A stretch of 64,000 nucleotides of DNA. Source: Adineta vaga (taxonomy: Eukaryota; Rotifera). Both the position numbers and the translations under genes were made by a program. The stretch is taken from NCBI GenBank assembly GCA_021613535.1, contig CP075497.1, forward strand, positions 3,720,001-3,784,000, in the 5' to 3' direction. Shown in pieces: positions 1 to 12,240 of this stretch (positions are counted from its first letter, which is position 1; every line of letters begins with the position of its first letter). The notes beneath the pieces were generated by a model. The model made no database searches. It was not told the origin of the DNA and saw only the letters and a list, made by a program, of their open reading frames with translations.

Positions 1-1282
1 GTAGTTTGTCATCGTTTGTTCTCTGGGTGTGTTTTTCTTTCATCGCTATGATAATACGAAAAATACTTTTGGGTAATATTGTGATAAAATCATTTGAGAA
101 TGACAAGTAGAAATTGGCAAATAGTGTTGATAGGCTCGTTTGCTGCCTTCTATAATCATATCTTTTCTTTCCCTCGATTATCTAACTTTGATAGAACAAT
201 GGAAAGCAAATGAGTTTGGATTAAAGACGGTACTATTATGAAAGAGATCGATTTGTGTTGATTTGTCGAAAGAAGGTCGAAATGATACAAACGGAATAGA
301 ATGTAATCAATCATGCCAAGAGAAATCGTTGACATTAGATTCTTTTGTATAGTAGGTAAGAGATTTATTGTCTTGAAAATCATGTCTACAAAACATAAGG
401 CAATGAAAGGAAAAGTTCGAGTAATAATCATATATAATGATGATTGATGAAGAACCATTTCTGATCATACTATGACTTCTAATATTCGGTAATGAAGAGA
501 CATGTTTTAACGTTCTAATCTTTTCCTCATATTCTTCGATTTATTCTCGACATTTTATGAAAACTATCTGTAACAATAGTCGAATAACAGATCTTTAAGA
601 CTGCGTACCCGATAGACAAATGATCTTGGGTGGCTCTTTTATTTTCTGGATAAAATCTTTCTTGATCTATATTATTAGTAAGTTCTCTAATTAACTATAT
701 TCATTGTTTAGTGTGACTTTGCACGATATAATAAAGAGATATATTTAGAAGATATGAGCATCTGGTAAATATCTTTTCGACGAAGAAGTACAATTATTTT
801 TCTCTATCAGACATGAGTTGTTGTTTCCGAATAAGATAAAATAAAAAAAGTAAGAGCTCTTGTTTTTGTCAAGTTTGTATTAAGAAAATTGATAAAATGA
901 ACTTGTTCTCTTTCTATCGCTCTATCACAAGACGACGATGAGCTCTTTGATGCAAATAGTTCGAATAGAAAGAGAGAGAGAGGAGGAAGAAGAAGAAGAA
1001 GAAGAAGAAGAAGAAGAAGAGAAAAGAAAAGGAGAATGAGAAATAGAAAAGAACCGTTTCTCAATGTGGACGATACGCATAGATGAGGAAAACCATCTGA
1101 AATGTCAAAAACATCAAGCTCATCGGAGAGATCTGTCGAAAGTTTCATCTTTCTTTTTATTATCGATTCAAATTATCTAGATAGACATTATCATTATTAA
1201 TCAGATCATAAATAAAAAAGGGCAATAAAACAAATGTTTTTTTTCCCTTTATAGAATTCATTCGATTACGTTTCACGAAAAT
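1..1282. other. 5' flank of the first GPCR, no gene seen
   Basis: No supportable coding region. A purine-rich tract at about 970-1031 includes a run of GAA triplets (about 986-1020); it produces an artificial leucine-rich open frame on the minus strand. The last stretch is presumably the promoter and 5' UTR of the GPCR that starts at 1283, but no specific element was recognised. Confidence 0.6.
970..1031. repeat. GA/GAA purine microsatellite
   Basis: A GAGAGA run passes into about a dozen GAA triplets, then GAAAA. It is a simple repeat without coding value. Confidence 0.85.
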
Positions 1283-3057
1283 ATGACAATTTTCTATCGA
1301 GTAATAACATTATTACTTTTTCTTTCTGTCTATATTATTGGTCTTATTGGTAATGGTCTATTAATTTGTAAGTTTTAATTCATTATTGTTTATGACAATA
1401 TTTTTCTTTTCATTTTAGTTATTGTATTTCGACAAAAAAATCTTCGTACAGTTCCCAATTTACTTGTAGTTAGTTTAGCACTTGGCGATTTCTTATTTGT
1501 CTTATTTTGTGTACCATTTGGAGCTGTCGCTTATTCTTTAGAATATTATCCATTTTCAACATTTTATTGTCGTTTTGAAAATTTCATTATTAATCTTTCA
1601 TTAGGTGTTTCTGTCTTTTCATTATTAGCATTAAGTGCTGATCGATATAAAATCATTGTTAAACCATTCTCTAGTCATGCAAATGATCCATCAATTAAAC
1701 TAAAAACAGTTGTTATATCGATTTGGCTTTTATCAATGATTCTTGCTATACCCGAAACAATTTATAGTGGTAAGTTTTCTTTTTTTGTATATGCGTGTGT
1801 AAAGACAAAGGATTGGTCAAGTATATGTCATACACTTGAGTTTAATTGGAAAAAAGAATTGAATATATTGTTGTCGATTTGTATTTTTGAGGTCTTATAA
1901 CAGAAACATTTCTTCAAGCAAATAACAAAACAATTGAATTAAGTTATTGTTGGAGTCCAAATCAAAGTGATTTACTTTCTAATCGTACATTTATGATTGG
2001 TCGACAAATTATACGTGTTATTATTTATTATATTATGCCGTTGATCTTTGTTTCCGTCTTCTATATTCTTATTGCCAAACATTTATTTCAAACAAAACAT
2101 GTTATTTTATCACAAAAGACAACACAACCATTTCTTAATGAAATCACTAAAACAAAACGAGGATTTCCACAAGAAAAAATCTCAAAACGAACATCGAATA
2201 ATACAATTATATATAATAGTAATATTCAAGAACAACAAAGACAAAATGAATTAAATAATACTTATAAAAAGAAAACATCTACACGTTCATCACCACTTGA
2301 CAGTGATGATCTTAAGAATACTCAAAATTCCTCATCATCATCATCAACAGTTACAAATAATATCCGACGGAATCGTGATCATTCGTTAGGAAATTCTACA
2401 ATAAATAATAATACCAATATGATTATTCATACGTTATATCAAGATGTTAAATCTCGAAAACAATTACGTGCACGACATAAAGTAGCTAAAACTGTTCTAT
2501 TTTTATGTAGCGTCTTTTTTATATGTTGGTTACCAAAACAAATTCATGATTTATATTGGTAAGTAGAATAAAATATCAAAAATAAAAACAAACATTTCTT
2601 ATGCAATAGGTTTATTGGTGTCATTGTTTATTCATCACGTTGGAATTATTATTGGCAATTTAATAAAACATTAGCACTTATTTTTTCCTATACTTATTCA
2701 TGTATTAATCCATTTGCACTTTATTTTCTTTCGTCAACATTCCGTCATTTCTATAAACGTTATCTATGTTTTTGGTCGAATGCACCTTGTTGTTCAACAA
2801 AATGTCGTCTTGATGATAATATGCAACGACGTCGAACAGGTGAAATAGGGGCAGTTAGTGATTATCAACATCGTTCATCAGCACATAATGTTACTGGAGT
2901 ATATTATGATTTAAATCGAACAAGAAATTCAACATTATATCAATCACAACAAAGTCCTATAAGAATGCATCGTTATATGATTTCAGATGGAATATCAAGT
3001 GAAAGTGGAATACATCCAACTGATACAGTTAGTCAACAACCAACATCGTCAAATTAA
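1283..3057 (+). CDS. Bombesin/CCHamide-type neuropeptide GPCR, four exons
   Basis: Rhodopsin-class receptor of about 512 residues. Exons read as 1283-1367, 1419-1769, 1904-2558 and 2610-3057; all have GT-AG borders and the phases agree. TM1 has GNGLLI, TM2 NLLVVSLALGDF, TM3 ends in ALSADRYKIIV (the DRY motif in its bombesin-receptor form), TM6 is VAKTVLFLCSVFFICWLP and TM7 CINPFALYFLSSTFR (the NPxxY position reads NPFALY). These motifs match the bombesin/BRS3/CCHamide receptor group (family knowledge). The third intracellular loop is unusually long, about 110-120 residues, rich in Ser, Asn and Thr (SSSSSS). The C-terminal tail of about 100 residues is also rich in Ser, Thr and Gln. ATG 1283 is chosen because it lies a few residues before TM1; an extra upstream exon encoding an extracellular N-terminus cannot be excluded. 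The ligand is not predictable from sequence. Confidence 0.85.
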
Positions 3058-5074
3058 TCAATTCGTTTTTCTATTGATCATATACCGGTGATTAGATGAC
3101 AACATCTGTTTTCATTTAGAATCATCATCGTGCATACATCTCTCTCTCTTTATATATATATATTTATTTGTGTGTTTTTATGTATATTTGTTTTGCTTTA
3201 TTTTGTTGTCTATTGGTTAAGTGCTAATATACATTGCCTGAAATATAGATGTAGAATAATACTCAAGATGATATCATCTGAGTTTTGTCATATGTCATAT
3301 TGAATGAAGAATTTCGAAATGAAATTATTTATAGAATAAATTAACAAAACACATATCTGTAAATGGAACGATAGATCATAGATAATTCTTATAACGGATG
3401 TTACTATTTAATAATTGATGTTTTCTTATTTACAATCTGCAATTAATTTAATAATAGTAATTTATTCAATCAAATTAGATACGATTCAGTTATGGAGTGA
3501 TAATAATTCAACACATGTACTTATCAATTCGATAAAAGTACATTCGTTGACAGAGTGTCATATGAAATTACTAGGAAAAAGCATAGAATTATCTTGAAAT
3601 GCAAAATAACGGATATTTTTCAAAGTAAAAAAGCGAGAAAGTGTTAGATATAAAGATTCATCATATGTTGCATTTTATTTCCATTAGAGCACCGACAAAG
3701 TAAAAAGCCTTCCGAGAAGTAAATTTCTAGTCTTTCATTTAATTATTTTCTTCGTTTCCTTTTGTCGTACGTTTTTTTCTCATCGTGCTGTGAACATTGC
3801 GTGAGACTTATCATCCATCAATATCATAAGCTGATTTTCAGATAAAGAACACTCTCGGAATTTTTGTTTAAAGTATTATATTGGTATATTCAACATTAAC
3901 AATTAACGAATAGACAATAGATGTGTACTAAGTCATGAAATTTCCTTTAGGACAAATTCTTAATCTACATTCATTTCAATTGCCTCATTTCTCTTGTGGA
4001 AAGTGACAAAAAGACATCAGTGAAGACTCAAATATGTAATTATGTTCTTTTTCATTCCAAAAAAACAAAATAACAAGACAATTATTTTGTTGGAGAAGTA
4101 CATTGAAAAGTTGATGCCTCGTAAAAACTTTTATTTGATATAATAAGTACTTTTGTGGTGTGATAAATTAAGAAAACAATATCATTTGAATATTTACGTG
4201 TTGCACAACTATCGTTTAATTTTGTTTTTAGCTTCAAAGATAAAAGAGAAACTGAATTTATACTCATTAATATCAAGTCATGATTTATATTATGCAACAG
4301 GATGAAAGAGATTTCTATATATTAACACACGCATATAGATCGTGTACGCTCCAAAACAACTCATTAGGTGAGTATCTTAATTGGATAATATCATGATTAT
4401 TGTGCTGTTTTCTATTGATATATTAGTATAATAATACATTAAATATACTGACACATATAATATTGAATAGATCAATATGAAAGTCTCATTTTAGTCTCTA
4501 ATTGCATAGTTGTTTTACAATAAAGATGATCATTTGGTTTCTATCGACATCTGTATCTTATCACTAAAAAAGATTTCTAATCTATTTATCAGTATTAAAC
4601 GATAATAATGATTGGACATAGTTTGTTATGTTACATATGATATCTCTAATGAAAAAGATAAACTGTTTAAAAGATAATTTTCTTGAAATCCTACGTTTCG
4701 AAATTGAAAGCTTTATTTTCAAATAAATACAGCAATTTTATCTGTTGATACTAATACAATTATTGAAAAATTAGAATAATCTAATCATCTGAAGAATTAA
4801 TAAATTGAATTTGAGATTTCCAAAATCAATATCAAATAGAATTACCAATTAGTTATATCTAGATGATTCGACAAATATCATTTCATATAACTATTATCTG
4901 CTGAGATTTGATAATAAATATACTTCCTATGTAATGACATATAGACGTATCGCTTTATAGAAGATAGTATCAAAGATTACACATTTGTTTCAATCTTTCT
5001 ATCTCAAATAAATGACTAATAATATGAAAATACTAGAGCGCGAAATTTCTATAGTTTTGTCTTTCTAAAACTCA
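3058..5074. other. Intergenic, no gene seen
   Basis: About 2 kb of AT-rich DNA. A CT/TA-rich patch at 3140-3170 lies in the likely 3' UTR of the upstream GPCR. Short open frames (for example 3415-3597) show no recognisable protein features. Confidence 0.6.
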
Positions 5075-6400
5075 ATGTCGAAAGGTGATATGATCACAAT
5101 GAATGATAATATAGATGAAATCTATCAAAAATTACGTCAACGTTCAGTTTTATTAGCTTCTATTATGACACTATTACTTCCTATCCTATTATTTTTCTTT
5201 AATATTGCTTTGTACGATGAAACGTCCTATCATCGATTCATTTTATCATTTGAATGATATGTTCGTGGTCGATCTAGATTGTTTCGCTATTGTTCTTGGT
5301 TGGATACTCATTCAAGTTAGTATCAATGAGAAATAATGATTGATTCTTTAAAGTCGTTTCAGGGTTTTCTGTTTTTATCCATTAAAAAGCAAGATTATCA
5401 AAGTTCTGAGATCGTCTCTTGTCGTTGGAATGGAATGATTACTTTGATCTGTTCTCTAAGTGGAGTTTATCTATTAAATTGGTTGAATATCATTCGTGGA
5501 TCATATATTTATGATAATATTCATAAAATTTTAATTGCTTCAGTGATTACTTCGTTTTTCATTAGTTTTTTGTTATTTATCAGAGGTAATGAAACTCGTT
5601 GTTTGAAACAAATCCATCCTATAATCGCCTTTTTCTATGGCACTGATATCAATTTCACGGTGGCTGGTATTAATTTAAAATTCTTCTTAGAATTTCGAGT
5701 CAGTTTAATCGGATGGATTTGTTTCAATCTTTGCTTTTTTCTTAAAACCATGGAATTATATACATATCGTCGGCCACCTGCTTTTGTTCTTGTATTTATT
5801 CAACAGATCTTTCAAGGTTTTCAATTAATTTGGAATGATGATACTCGTCTTCAAGACAATGAGATGAAAAGAGATACTATCGGATTTTTACGTGTATTTG
5901 GTTCTCTTTGTTGGTTTCCTTTTCTTTGGTAAATGAAAACTTTCTTTTTAAAGTTTATCAAGTACATACACTCTTCTTTAAATCAGGTGTTTGCCTTGTC
6001 AATACTTAACACTTGTCAATTATCCAATCAAACGATTATATATGATTGGATCGGTTGTATTTTTTCTCATTGGTATGTTCATATATCGTAGTATGCGTAA
6101 TCAACAAGAAATCTTCGCACAATCACGTAAAAAGAATATTAAATCAATGGCCTATAATGATGGATTTCTTTCATTGATATCGAGCTATTCGTCTCTATGT
6201 CAACATCCATTTTATCTTGGTTTGTCTAATTGATTGTTTCAACAATGACTTATTCTTTTGTGTTCTATTTAGGAAATCTCCTTATACTTATCTCTTGGTC
6301 ATTGCCTTGTGGTTCAATGCCTATTCCATGGATATTACCTACATACTATCTACTTGTTATTTATCATAGAATTTATCATGAAGATTTGATTTCTCATTAA
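5075..6400 (+). pseudogene. Lamin B receptor / delta14-sterol reductase-like protein, frameshifted and divergent
   Basis: Multi-pass membrane protein of the ERG4/ERG24 sterol reductase family (TM7SF2, LBR, DHCR7), about 388 codons. Exons read as 5075-5315, 5363-5928, 5987-6219 and 6273-6400. Family landmarks are INLKFFLEFRVSLIGW (LBR-like DLKYFCELRPGLIGW), IWNDDTRLQD, GFLRVFGSLCWFPFLW, HPFYLGN and ISWSLPCG. Exon 1 has a frame break near 5240-5255: the first frame ends at TGA 5255, while the next conserved membrane segment (AIVLGWILIQ) lies in the +1 frame and splices cleanly into exon 2. The catalytic-end motif, normally RHPNYLGD, reads CQHPFYLGN, and the usual basic C-terminal tail after the HREARDEY region is missing (it ends HRIYHEDLISH). 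It may be a pseudogene, a sequencing indel in a T-rich stretch, or a non-catalytic LBR-like protein. No Tudor or nucleoplasmic domain is seen upstream. Confidence 0.7.
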
Positions 6401-8299
6401 AAAGATATTTTCGAAGAGCCGCTTACAAAGTATTCCATCAAAAGAAAAGAAAAACATTTTAAATCAAAGTCTATACATGGATAAGCGTTTCTCAAGGGAT
6501 AGATAATGAAAGTCATCTATTGACAATAGTGTATTGTTCTCATGATTATACAACGACATTGTTTTTTGTCTGAAAACATCAGATAACGAAGAAAAACATC
6601 ATGATTATCCTTTACATTGTTTCTCAAGCATAATCGATCAAATAACATACGACTGGAGTACAAAATATTGTCAGAAAAAAGTAACAGATGCTTATTAATA
6701 TCTAAAAATCATCTGTAGATATATGTAATGTATCTATTCTTGTCTTCTTTCACTACGCAAAAAAGATTTCCAATAAAACAGTTGCATTGATAGAAACTAA
6801 TGTTCGATTTCTATTTTCTTTTTGTCGTGTTTATTTATAACTCTTTAAGTGACAGTCTTTAGAAAAACAACAGAAATCTTCGCAAATGAATATATAATAT
6901 ATAATATATATATTGTCAGTTGTTTTTCTACAATCAACTATCAGACATTTTTCACATATGCGAAATAACATCAAGCTGTGACTGTCGACGAAGTTTTAAA
7001 GTATTGAGTAGCATTTCTTATCTCTTCACATCGTTTATCATAAGTACTCTTTTATATGAAACTTACATTGGGAGGGTTTTGTATTGCAGTGGTCTGGACA
7101 GTTTAGAGTTCTTTCTTTGATTTTGTTTTGTTTATGTTTGAGAAAAAGAAAGAGAAGTAAGAGAATATGATATAGACAGTAGAAGAAGAAGAAAAAGAAA
7201 CGAAGCAAATTCAATCAGGAAACATAACAAGAGAGAGAGAGAAGATTTCTCATCAAAGCTGTTTCTACCGATAATGACAACGGCATTACGATCAACAAGA
7301 AGTATATTTTGTTATTTGATGTATTCTTATTAATAATAACAACAAACGCGCGAAAGATAGAAAGAGAAAATGAGAGAATAATAACGATATAAGTTCGTCA
7401 TTAGAGTGTGACATAGTCTAATAGTGTTGAATCAAGTACAACACTCTAATAATTTCGATTAGATACGTATTTGGTGTTATTTTTCTGTCATCATCGACAA
7501 CAATAGTAATCTGTCATCAGTCTTCTTTCGTCTCTTCTTTATATTCTTCAATATCTATATTGCAAAACAAACTTGAATTGCCAGTGAATTCCCTTGTTGT
7601 CGGGGATTAATACCATTGAGTGTCGATTCTTCATTCAACAAATCGAAGTCGTAAGAAGAAGAAAAAGAACCGAACTAAATTATCTATTTCTGCTTTTCTT
7701 TCTATTTTTGTAATTCAATATAAAAACCATCGAGATAATAAAAGAATTTCTCGTAAGAAAAAAAAAAGAACGTCAAATGCATTCATCAATGTCATATATC
7801 GTTGTGTATGCATACGTGTATCGAAATAATCAAAAGTAAAACTACAATTAGTAATTTTTCTCTTTTTTCTTTTTTGTTAATTTCATATTTTATTAACATT
7901 TTAAGAGCAGATTCTTCTTTTTCTTCACCTGCTTTTTTTGTCATTCAGTCATTTGACTTGCTTTCATTAACATATTTATTAGACAAAAGGAAACCATCGA
8001 CACGAGAGTTGTTCCTATCTCCAGAGATTTACTTAACCTTCTTCTTTGTATGCATGTATATAAATAGCTACTGAGCTCATCTTCGCACTACGCACAGAAC
8101 TAAAACGATCATTATTCTTGAATTAATCGACCGGAATAGAAATATAGGTTATCATGTACATACTCTCTTCTTCTACTTCTTCTTCTCCTCTGTGTTGCCA
8201 TTTCTTTCTTTCGAAGGCAACTAACATTTTGTAGCTTGCACATTATTTGACGCTATTCTCTCTTTTTTTTCTGTCGGTCTTACCTAATGAGGCTTTTCC
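6401..8299. other. Intergenic, no gene seen
   Basis: About 1.9 kb between the sterol-reductase-like gene and the second GPCR. It holds an AT dinucleotide-rich tract (about 6889-6914), GA-rich patches (7140-7260) and a perfect 10-bp inverted repeat (7400-7409 with 7441-7450). Open frames here (7620-8074) are low-complexity and unsupported. Confidence 0.55.
7400..7450. repeat. Short inverted repeat, potential hairpin
   Basis: ATTAGAGTGT at 7400-7409 is exactly matched by its reverse complement at 7441-7450. A second overlapping imperfect pair (TAGTGTTG near 7422, CAACACTCTA near 7439) could form an alternative stem. Confidence 0.5.
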
Positions 8300-9700
8300 A
8301 TGTTCTCGTTGATCTATCTTCTAGCTTTTATTTGTAGAAACATAAAGAACAGAATGACAGCAACGTGTACATTGAAAGAATACGAATTACTCGATGGTAC
8401 ATCAACACAAAAGTTATTTATCCATGTAACACCAGCTATAATTGGTATTGGTTTACTTGGAAACATTCTTACCATGTGTGTTTTTATTATCACAGATCTA
8501 AAAAGACAATCAGTATCAATTTTAACAATTGCATTAGCTATCGTTGATTCTTTAGTTCTTCTTATACCCGTTTCACTTTTATGGTTAGAAACTTTATTGA
8601 AACGAGAATTAACAGATGCATCACCATTTTGGTGTCGTACACATGGTAAAGTCTTGAAATAAACATAGAATTAAAAGCAAACATTTCTTTTCATTAGGAT
8701 TTTTTGATTTAACATTTACATGTTGTTCAAGTTGGTTAATGGTTTGTATTGCATTTGAACGTTTTTGTGCAGTGTGGTTACCGCATCATAATAAAGTATT
8801 ATTTACTCATCGAAAAATCTTTTTTCTTGTTCTATCAATCTTATTCATATCAACAATGTTATCCACTTGGTTTATTTTTGTTGTTAAAATGGTTACAAAA
8901 ACACGAACACCTAATTTTACTTATACATCATCATCCATATTTCGAAGTTCTTTAAAGTTTGTAGATTTTCTTATTTTTATACCATTCATTTATCAACTAT
9001 TTTCTTTCTTTCTCTCTCTCGTTAAATTAGGAATATTACAGAAAGTTTTCATTTTTGGCAATCTTGGCAACCATTATCCGACAATTCAACTTCACTATAT
9101 TACGCTAAATGTGGTGTTAATAATGATAGTCTTTACGATTCAATGGGAATGGTTTCAGTCGTTATCAACTATTTTCTTCCTTTTCTTTTTGTTTTTTTAT
9201 TAAATTCAACAGTTATTTATCGTTTATGTCGACGTGGTATCGTAGAATTAACTTCGTCAATAACAGTTACATTAACACTTGTTTGTCTTGTTCATCTTTT
9301 ATGTACATTACCATTTCAATGTTGGTGGATTTATTATGAAGTTCCTGATCAAACCGGTGATTGTTCATGGTTAAAAAAGAAATTAACCTGGCGTACAATA
9401 ACATTTACAATACGAAATATAAATTATATGGCAAATTTTTTTCTTTATTCTTGTTCATCGAAATTATTTCGTGATGAATTAAAAGGCTTAATACTTCTTT
9501 GTTTATTACCACATGAAAAATATCAAAGTTATCATTATCGAAGACAATCTTTATATGATAATATGCAACAACAAAATGTTTCACTCATTCGTTTAATTAT
9601 GAGAAGGTTAAGTCGAACACCTGATTATACAAATGGTGGAGTGATTGTTAATCCAATTGGAATGGCTGAACATGAAAATGGTCCTGTTGCTAATCTTTAA
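8300..9700 (+). CDS. Divergent peptide-type rhodopsin-class GPCR, three exons
   Basis: Seven-helix receptor of 424 residues if ATG 8300 is used, 406 from the in-frame ATG 8354. Exons read as 8300-8645, 8698-8956 and 9031-9700; phases agree and the second intron removes an in-frame low-complexity stretch. TM1 has GLLGNILTMCVF, TM2 ALAIVDSLVLLIPVSLL, and extracellular loop 1 ends in the disulfide Cys (FWCRTHG). TM3 ends AFERFCAVWLP, with ERF at the DRY site. Extracellular loop 2 carries NIT and NST glycosylation sites and a Cys (AKCGVNN). TM6 is LLCTLPFQCWWIYY and TM7 INYMANFFLYSCSSKLFRDEL, where NFFLY replaces NPxxY. Such variants occur in invertebrate FMRFamide/myosuppressin-like and related peptide receptors, so peptide ligation is an inference. 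It is not an obvious duplicate of the bombesin-type receptor 5 kb upstream. Confidence 0.8.
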
Positions 9701-10538
9701 AATAAAACGAAAGAAAAAATTGTTAACACGCTATATACATTCCTGATTTGTATGCACATATTAATTAATAGAAAATAAATTTACATGTCTAGTTTCCTTT
9801 TCTTTTTCAGTTAGAGAAAAGAGGATTACTCTATGCGCGTTTGATCTGATCATTTTAGTTCAATGACCTATTTTATTATTGACTTGCAATTATTCAATGA
9901 ATTTCAAATAGTAATGGAGAGCCTAAAGGAATCTAATTATAGATTGAGTAATTCGATGAGAAAACCATTTCTGGTCTGAGTAGAAAAAAAATAGACACAT
10001 CCTTGTTTTCTGCTTGTAATCTGATTTGTTTGAAAGGGTCAATAAATTGAAAAGTACTTTTGTTAGCTTCATCTCGTACATAATAAACGCGAGTTATTGT
10101 CATCAGAATATGATATATCGATTAATTGACTTTAGATGAGATTCATCTTTGAGATGGAAAATTTATGATAAACAATGGCAATTGTAATATTTATATGACT
10201 ATCTTACTTCTCCTCTCCAGTATATACATTGAATTGTCGGCTGAGAGGGATTTACTAAAAATATACCTTGTTATTGATCTATTTCATTTTACACTTGAGC
10301 ACGTCTGTTTGTTGAAAAAAAGAACATCATTTATAATACATTAAATAAATCTCCTTTCTACCTACGTTATAATTATATTCGTTCTCAAATTCAAAACTTC
10401 ATAGTCTTGTTACTTTAATTACTAGTTATATGAATTTATCTAATAACGAAAAGAATTCTTCGTTTGATTTCTTTTTTCATTGAACCAAATCAAAACATAT
10501 TTAGAGTCTACAACTGAAATAAATTTGCTTGCAATTAA
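9701..10538. other. Intergenic, no gene seen
   Basis: AT-rich 3' flank of the second GPCR leading to the hAT fragment. Nothing recognisable. Confidence 0.6.
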
Positions 10539-10850
10539 TTGACTCTAAATTGTCTAAATTGGAAAAATGATTTTATTAGGTATACTATCACTATGTCTAG
10601 AAAGTTCCACTTTTTAAAATCTTTCACTGAACACTTAGAGCTTAATCTTTTTGTTTCAATAAGTAACGACTATTATGTCCACAAAACGGATGCATTTCTA
10701 AAACTTATTTCACAATTAAAACGAGCAATAACCATCCCAAAGTCATCGGCAATCTGTGAAAGATCATTTTAACAAATGAAGTTGATCAAGACTATAATTA
10801 GAAACGGAATAATCGACGATCGTTTCAGTGATATTGAACTCAATTTTTGA
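10539..10850 (+). mobile_element. hAT-superfamily transposase C-terminal remnant
   Basis: The translation has the hAT C-terminal dimerisation signature: AFLKLISQLKRAITIPKSSA followed by ICERSF, then the continuation QMKLIKTIIRN and a final DIEL block. Known hAT proteins read IPxSSAxxERxFSxxKxIKxxxR. At the Ser after ERSF there is an in-frame TAA (10770-10772), after which the same frame stays recognisable to TGA 10848-10850. No N-terminal catalytic part, BED zinc finger or terminal inverted repeats were identified nearby. It is therefore a decayed 5'-truncated fragment, related to the transposases often labelled zinc finger MYM-type 1-like. Confidence 0.75.
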
Positions 10851-11303
10851 TCACCTTATTGACACTTGCTTAACAAAACAAAAGTCTCTTGTGAAAAGAA
10901 AAAGATTTTTATCTGTTCTTTGAGTATGGAAAGGTTTTGCTTGAAATAAAATATAGCAATAATAAAGTTAAAAATATCGTTCTCATTTTAGAATGAATAT
11001 TGTTATTTTGACACGTTGTATATAATTTTGTACCTAGCGAAGTTTATGAAACAAACTTCAATTACTTATCAAAGTGTTTTTCTTTTATTTATTTATTGTG
11101 GATACTCAATCGAATTTGTTCAAAACAAAATCGTATCAAAAATGATAGCAAACAATTTTAACCTAGTTTCTTAGAGAACGTTGTCGATAGCTTTTACTTA
11201 TAAAACGCTGTTTAACTGAAAAAGTTCAACAGTACAATTGACGAGCTTCTCTTTCATAGAACAGATGAAGAAAAAAAGATTTTATTTTGTTGTTAATTTA
11301 GTT

Positions 11304-12240
11304 ATGTCTTCATCATTAGTGGATGCAAAAGTGAATTGGAAGAACATTTTCAGTGTTTATTGATCTCGATTCGTGAGAAAACTCGACAGGAAAAAGGAGA
11401 TAAATCAGATTCATCGGACTTACAGGTAATGCATAATTTGGACATTACTGTCAAAGTTATCAATATTAATCGGTTAATTGAAGAATTAAAGAAATATGGA
11501 GAGAACAATCCGTATATCGACATTTTAATTACATACAAGCAGGAAGACGACAGTGATTGTTTGTTTATGCGACAATTAATTCATATTTTTGATCAAGTTA
11601 CGGGAAGAAAATCGTTCATATGTTCATGTTACTTTTTTATATAAATTTGAAAGTAACAATACAACTATACAATCAAGTGACTTATTACTACCTAGTGCAC
11701 AATTCTATGTTGACGATGATTTAGCGGAAAAATACAAACAAGTTAGCATTCGAACTTTTCTTATCTTGAGGGTTTTTCTTTCATTACCCACTATCACCCA
11801 CACCTTCACACGATATATACATACATACTGCATTTCTCATTCAGTCAATATTTATCTTTAAATACTAATCTGTTTCATACTATTTTAAGACGGTATATTT
11901 TTATGAGTCGCTTCTTCTCACTGCATATGCATTATGAGTTATTCTTTAGCCGGAACACAAACGAATCACCCATCATATATATACTGTGGGGTGACTATTT
12001 TTTCTTGCATAACACAGAGAAATTCGTTTTGTTGTTTTCAGTACAAACAAGTATAGTCGTGTAGGTCATTTCGAGCAATACATGTTCAACACAAACACCA
12101 ATTGTTCACCTCAATGCGGTGGGCGATACAGACCATTTCCCTTTTACAACAATGAGCAGAGTTTCTCTGTATGCGCGCGGTCACCTTTATTTCATAATTT
12201 TCTTTTTGATACAGAAAAACCAAAAAAATACAAGTTATAA
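11304..12240 (+). pseudogene. Unidentified possible multi-exon gene or gene remnant
   Basis: Several open segments look more protein-like than their surroundings, but I do not recognise the family. One frame from about 11313 to 11644 gives a hydrophilic segment with LIEELKKYGENNPYIDILI. A second frame from about 11590 gives YVHVTFLYKF and SAQFYVDDDLAEKYKQ, followed by a donor-like gttagc at 11742. Another open stretch (about 11889-12058) contains MSRFFSLHMHYELFF. A strong acceptor (TTTTGTTGTTTTCAG, to 12041) opens a final segment 12042-12240 with KYSRVGHFEQYMF and CSPQCGGRYRPFPFYNNEQ, ending at TAA 12238-12240. The first two segments overlap in different frames, implying a frameshift or a misread intron. 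The end overlaps the 3' end of the minus-strand ART-TPR pseudogene by a few bases. It could be a real lineage-specific gene or debris. Confidence 0.3.

Noticed and set aside
807-1148. Minus-strand open frame with a long leucine run, like a membrane protein
   Set aside because: The leucines come from translating the GAA/CTT microsatellite; no start context, splice support or other domain.
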